In this document: piece after piece, positions 21,617 through 21,871 of the stretch
Numbering within the stretch: position 1 is the stretch's first letter
How the letters are laid out: the number at the start of each line of letters is the position of its first letter
Notes under the pieces: generated by a model
Database searches by the model: none
What the model was told of the DNA's origin: nothing
The model's input: the letters and a program-made list of their open reading frames with translations, nothing else
Assembly (NCBI GenBank): GCA_024206195.1
Contig: JAAGZO010000795.1
Location: forward strand, 1-21,871
Source of the DNA: a bacterium
GTDB taxonomy: Archaea > Nanoarchaeota > Nanoarchaeia > Woesearchaeales > UBA10216
Reading direction: 5' to 3'
DNA: 21,871 nucleotides
Made by a program: the position numbers and the translations under genes

Positions 21617-21636
21617 TCCTTTGGCAAATAAAATTA

Positions 21637-21657
21637 AGGACTCATGTAGGACTCATG
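21637..21657 (+). repeat. Tandem AGGACTCATG repeat after the integrase remnant
   Basis: AGGACTCATG occurs twice with an 11-bp period (21637-21646 and 21648-21657), 20 bp after the integrase stop. Short direct repeats at this place are typical of integrase arm-type or attachment sites. This function is inferred from position only. Confidence 0.45.
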
Positions 21658-21675
21658 GAAAAATGGACAAAAATA

Positions 21676-21711
21676 CGGGTTGCGGCACTTCGCTGTAACC
21701 CGTTGTTCTTT
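21676..21711 (+). terminator. Hairpin followed by T-rich tail after the integrase remnant
   Basis: CGGGTT/AACCCG (21676-21681 and 21697-21702) is extended inward by GCGGC/GCTGT pairs (two G-T) with an ACTTC loop, then TTGTTCTTT. A plausible rho-independent terminator for the lost integrase gene, or part of an attachment region. Confidence 0.6.
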
Positions 21712-21732
21712 ATCGCCTTAAATGTAATATTT

Positions 21733-21762
21733 ATACCCCGCCAAATTACTTCGACGGGGTAT
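21733..21762. terminator. Hairpin at the end of the minus-strand gene
   Basis: ATACCCCG/CGGGGTAT form a perfect 8-bp inverted repeat around a 14-nt loop that contains the stop codon of the minus-strand gene at the window edge. No T-tract follows on the minus strand (AAATATT), so it is a weak terminator candidate. Confidence 0.4.
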
Positions 21763-21871
21763 GGGTAGTATCCACGACAAGCTTTTCATAACTCATTGCC
21801 ACACAACGCAATTCCGTATCCGCCAATAAATTAGCCCCGTTTTCACCTCCACCTTTCGACACCAGAGACCA
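21746..21871 (-). CDS. 3' end of an unidentified minus-strand gene (runs off the window)
   Basis: On the minus strand 41 codons are open from the window edge to a TAA at 21746-21748, reading W-S-L-V-S-K-G-G-G-E-N, then GANLLADTELRCVAMSYEKL and VVDTTHTPSK. The composition is protein-like, but the piece is too short to assign. It may equally be a chance frame. Confidence 0.3.
   Translation of the reverse strand, partial: WSLVSKGGGENGANLLADTELRCVAMSYEKLVVDTTHTPSK

Overview
The window looks like an accessory, mobile-element-rich region from an uncultivated bacterium of the Fibrobacteres-Chlorobi-Bacteroidetes superphylum or a neighbouring candidate phylum (Marinimicrobia-, Zixibacteria- or Ignavibacteria-like). 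The main evidence is the C-terminal 'NQNYPNPFNPTTTIEY' type A sorting domain of the type IX secretion system, plus giant secreted VCBS/FG-GAP and YD-repeat proteins. Shine-Dalgarno sites are strong for many genes. No rRNA, tRNA or CRISPR array was recognised, and the lineage is an inference.

Left part (1-10850), secreted surface proteins. A 2599-residue RHS/YD-repeat protein carries a signal peptide, an FN3-like module, a carboxypeptidase-regulatory-like module, six 49-residue VCBS repeats, a long YD-repeat shell, an RHS core ending in DPTG, and a unique 162-residue tip. It is followed by an 892-residue VCBS-repeat protein with a T9SS sorting domain. The two share the same FN3-plus-'LNLGNLK' module. 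A clear rho-independent terminator closes this part.

Centre (10860-15481). An intact IS110-family element lies directly upstream of the highlight of the window: a compact, overlapping operon for a bacterial ubiquitin-like conjugation pathway. Its genes are a 70-residue ubiquitin-like protein with an internal Gly-Gly followed by a 3-residue tail; an E2-like protein with an H-P-x...G-x-V-C catalytic motif and a C-terminal array of four zinc-finger-like cysteine repeats; a JAMM/JAB isopeptidase; and a minimal ThiF-fold E1. Two very small, translationally coupled ORFs (24 and 39 residues) and two hairpin terminators end the unit. The expected logic is: JAB matures the Ubl by removing RYD, E1 adenylates it and takes it as a thioester, E2 accepts it on Cys266 and conjugates it, and JAB can reverse the reaction. 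The relatives are the prokaryotic Ub-like operons of the BilABCD/Bub/PRTRC type, but the gene order Ubl-E2-JAB-E1, the Cys-repeat fusion and the micro-ORFs make this example worth attention.

Right part (15568-21871). This holds a zinc-finger membrane protein, an ankyrin-repeat protein with an unknown C-terminal domain, a 95-bp MITE-like inverted-repeat element, a stand-alone receiver-like (cREC-like) protein bracketed by a 141-bp imperfect direct duplication, and a minus-strand pair (Cas4/RecB-type PD-(D/E)XK nuclease with an Fe-S cysteine set, and a zinc-ribbon protein). An internally deleted, inverted copy of the same IS110 element follows. At the edge are a truncated GmrSD/DUF262-type HNH gene fused head-on to the C-terminal remnant of a tyrosine recombinase, and the 3' end of one further minus-strand gene. 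The inverted IS110 copies, integrase remnant, duplications and gene fragments mark 12-21.6 kb as a mobile, defence-island-like neighbourhood.
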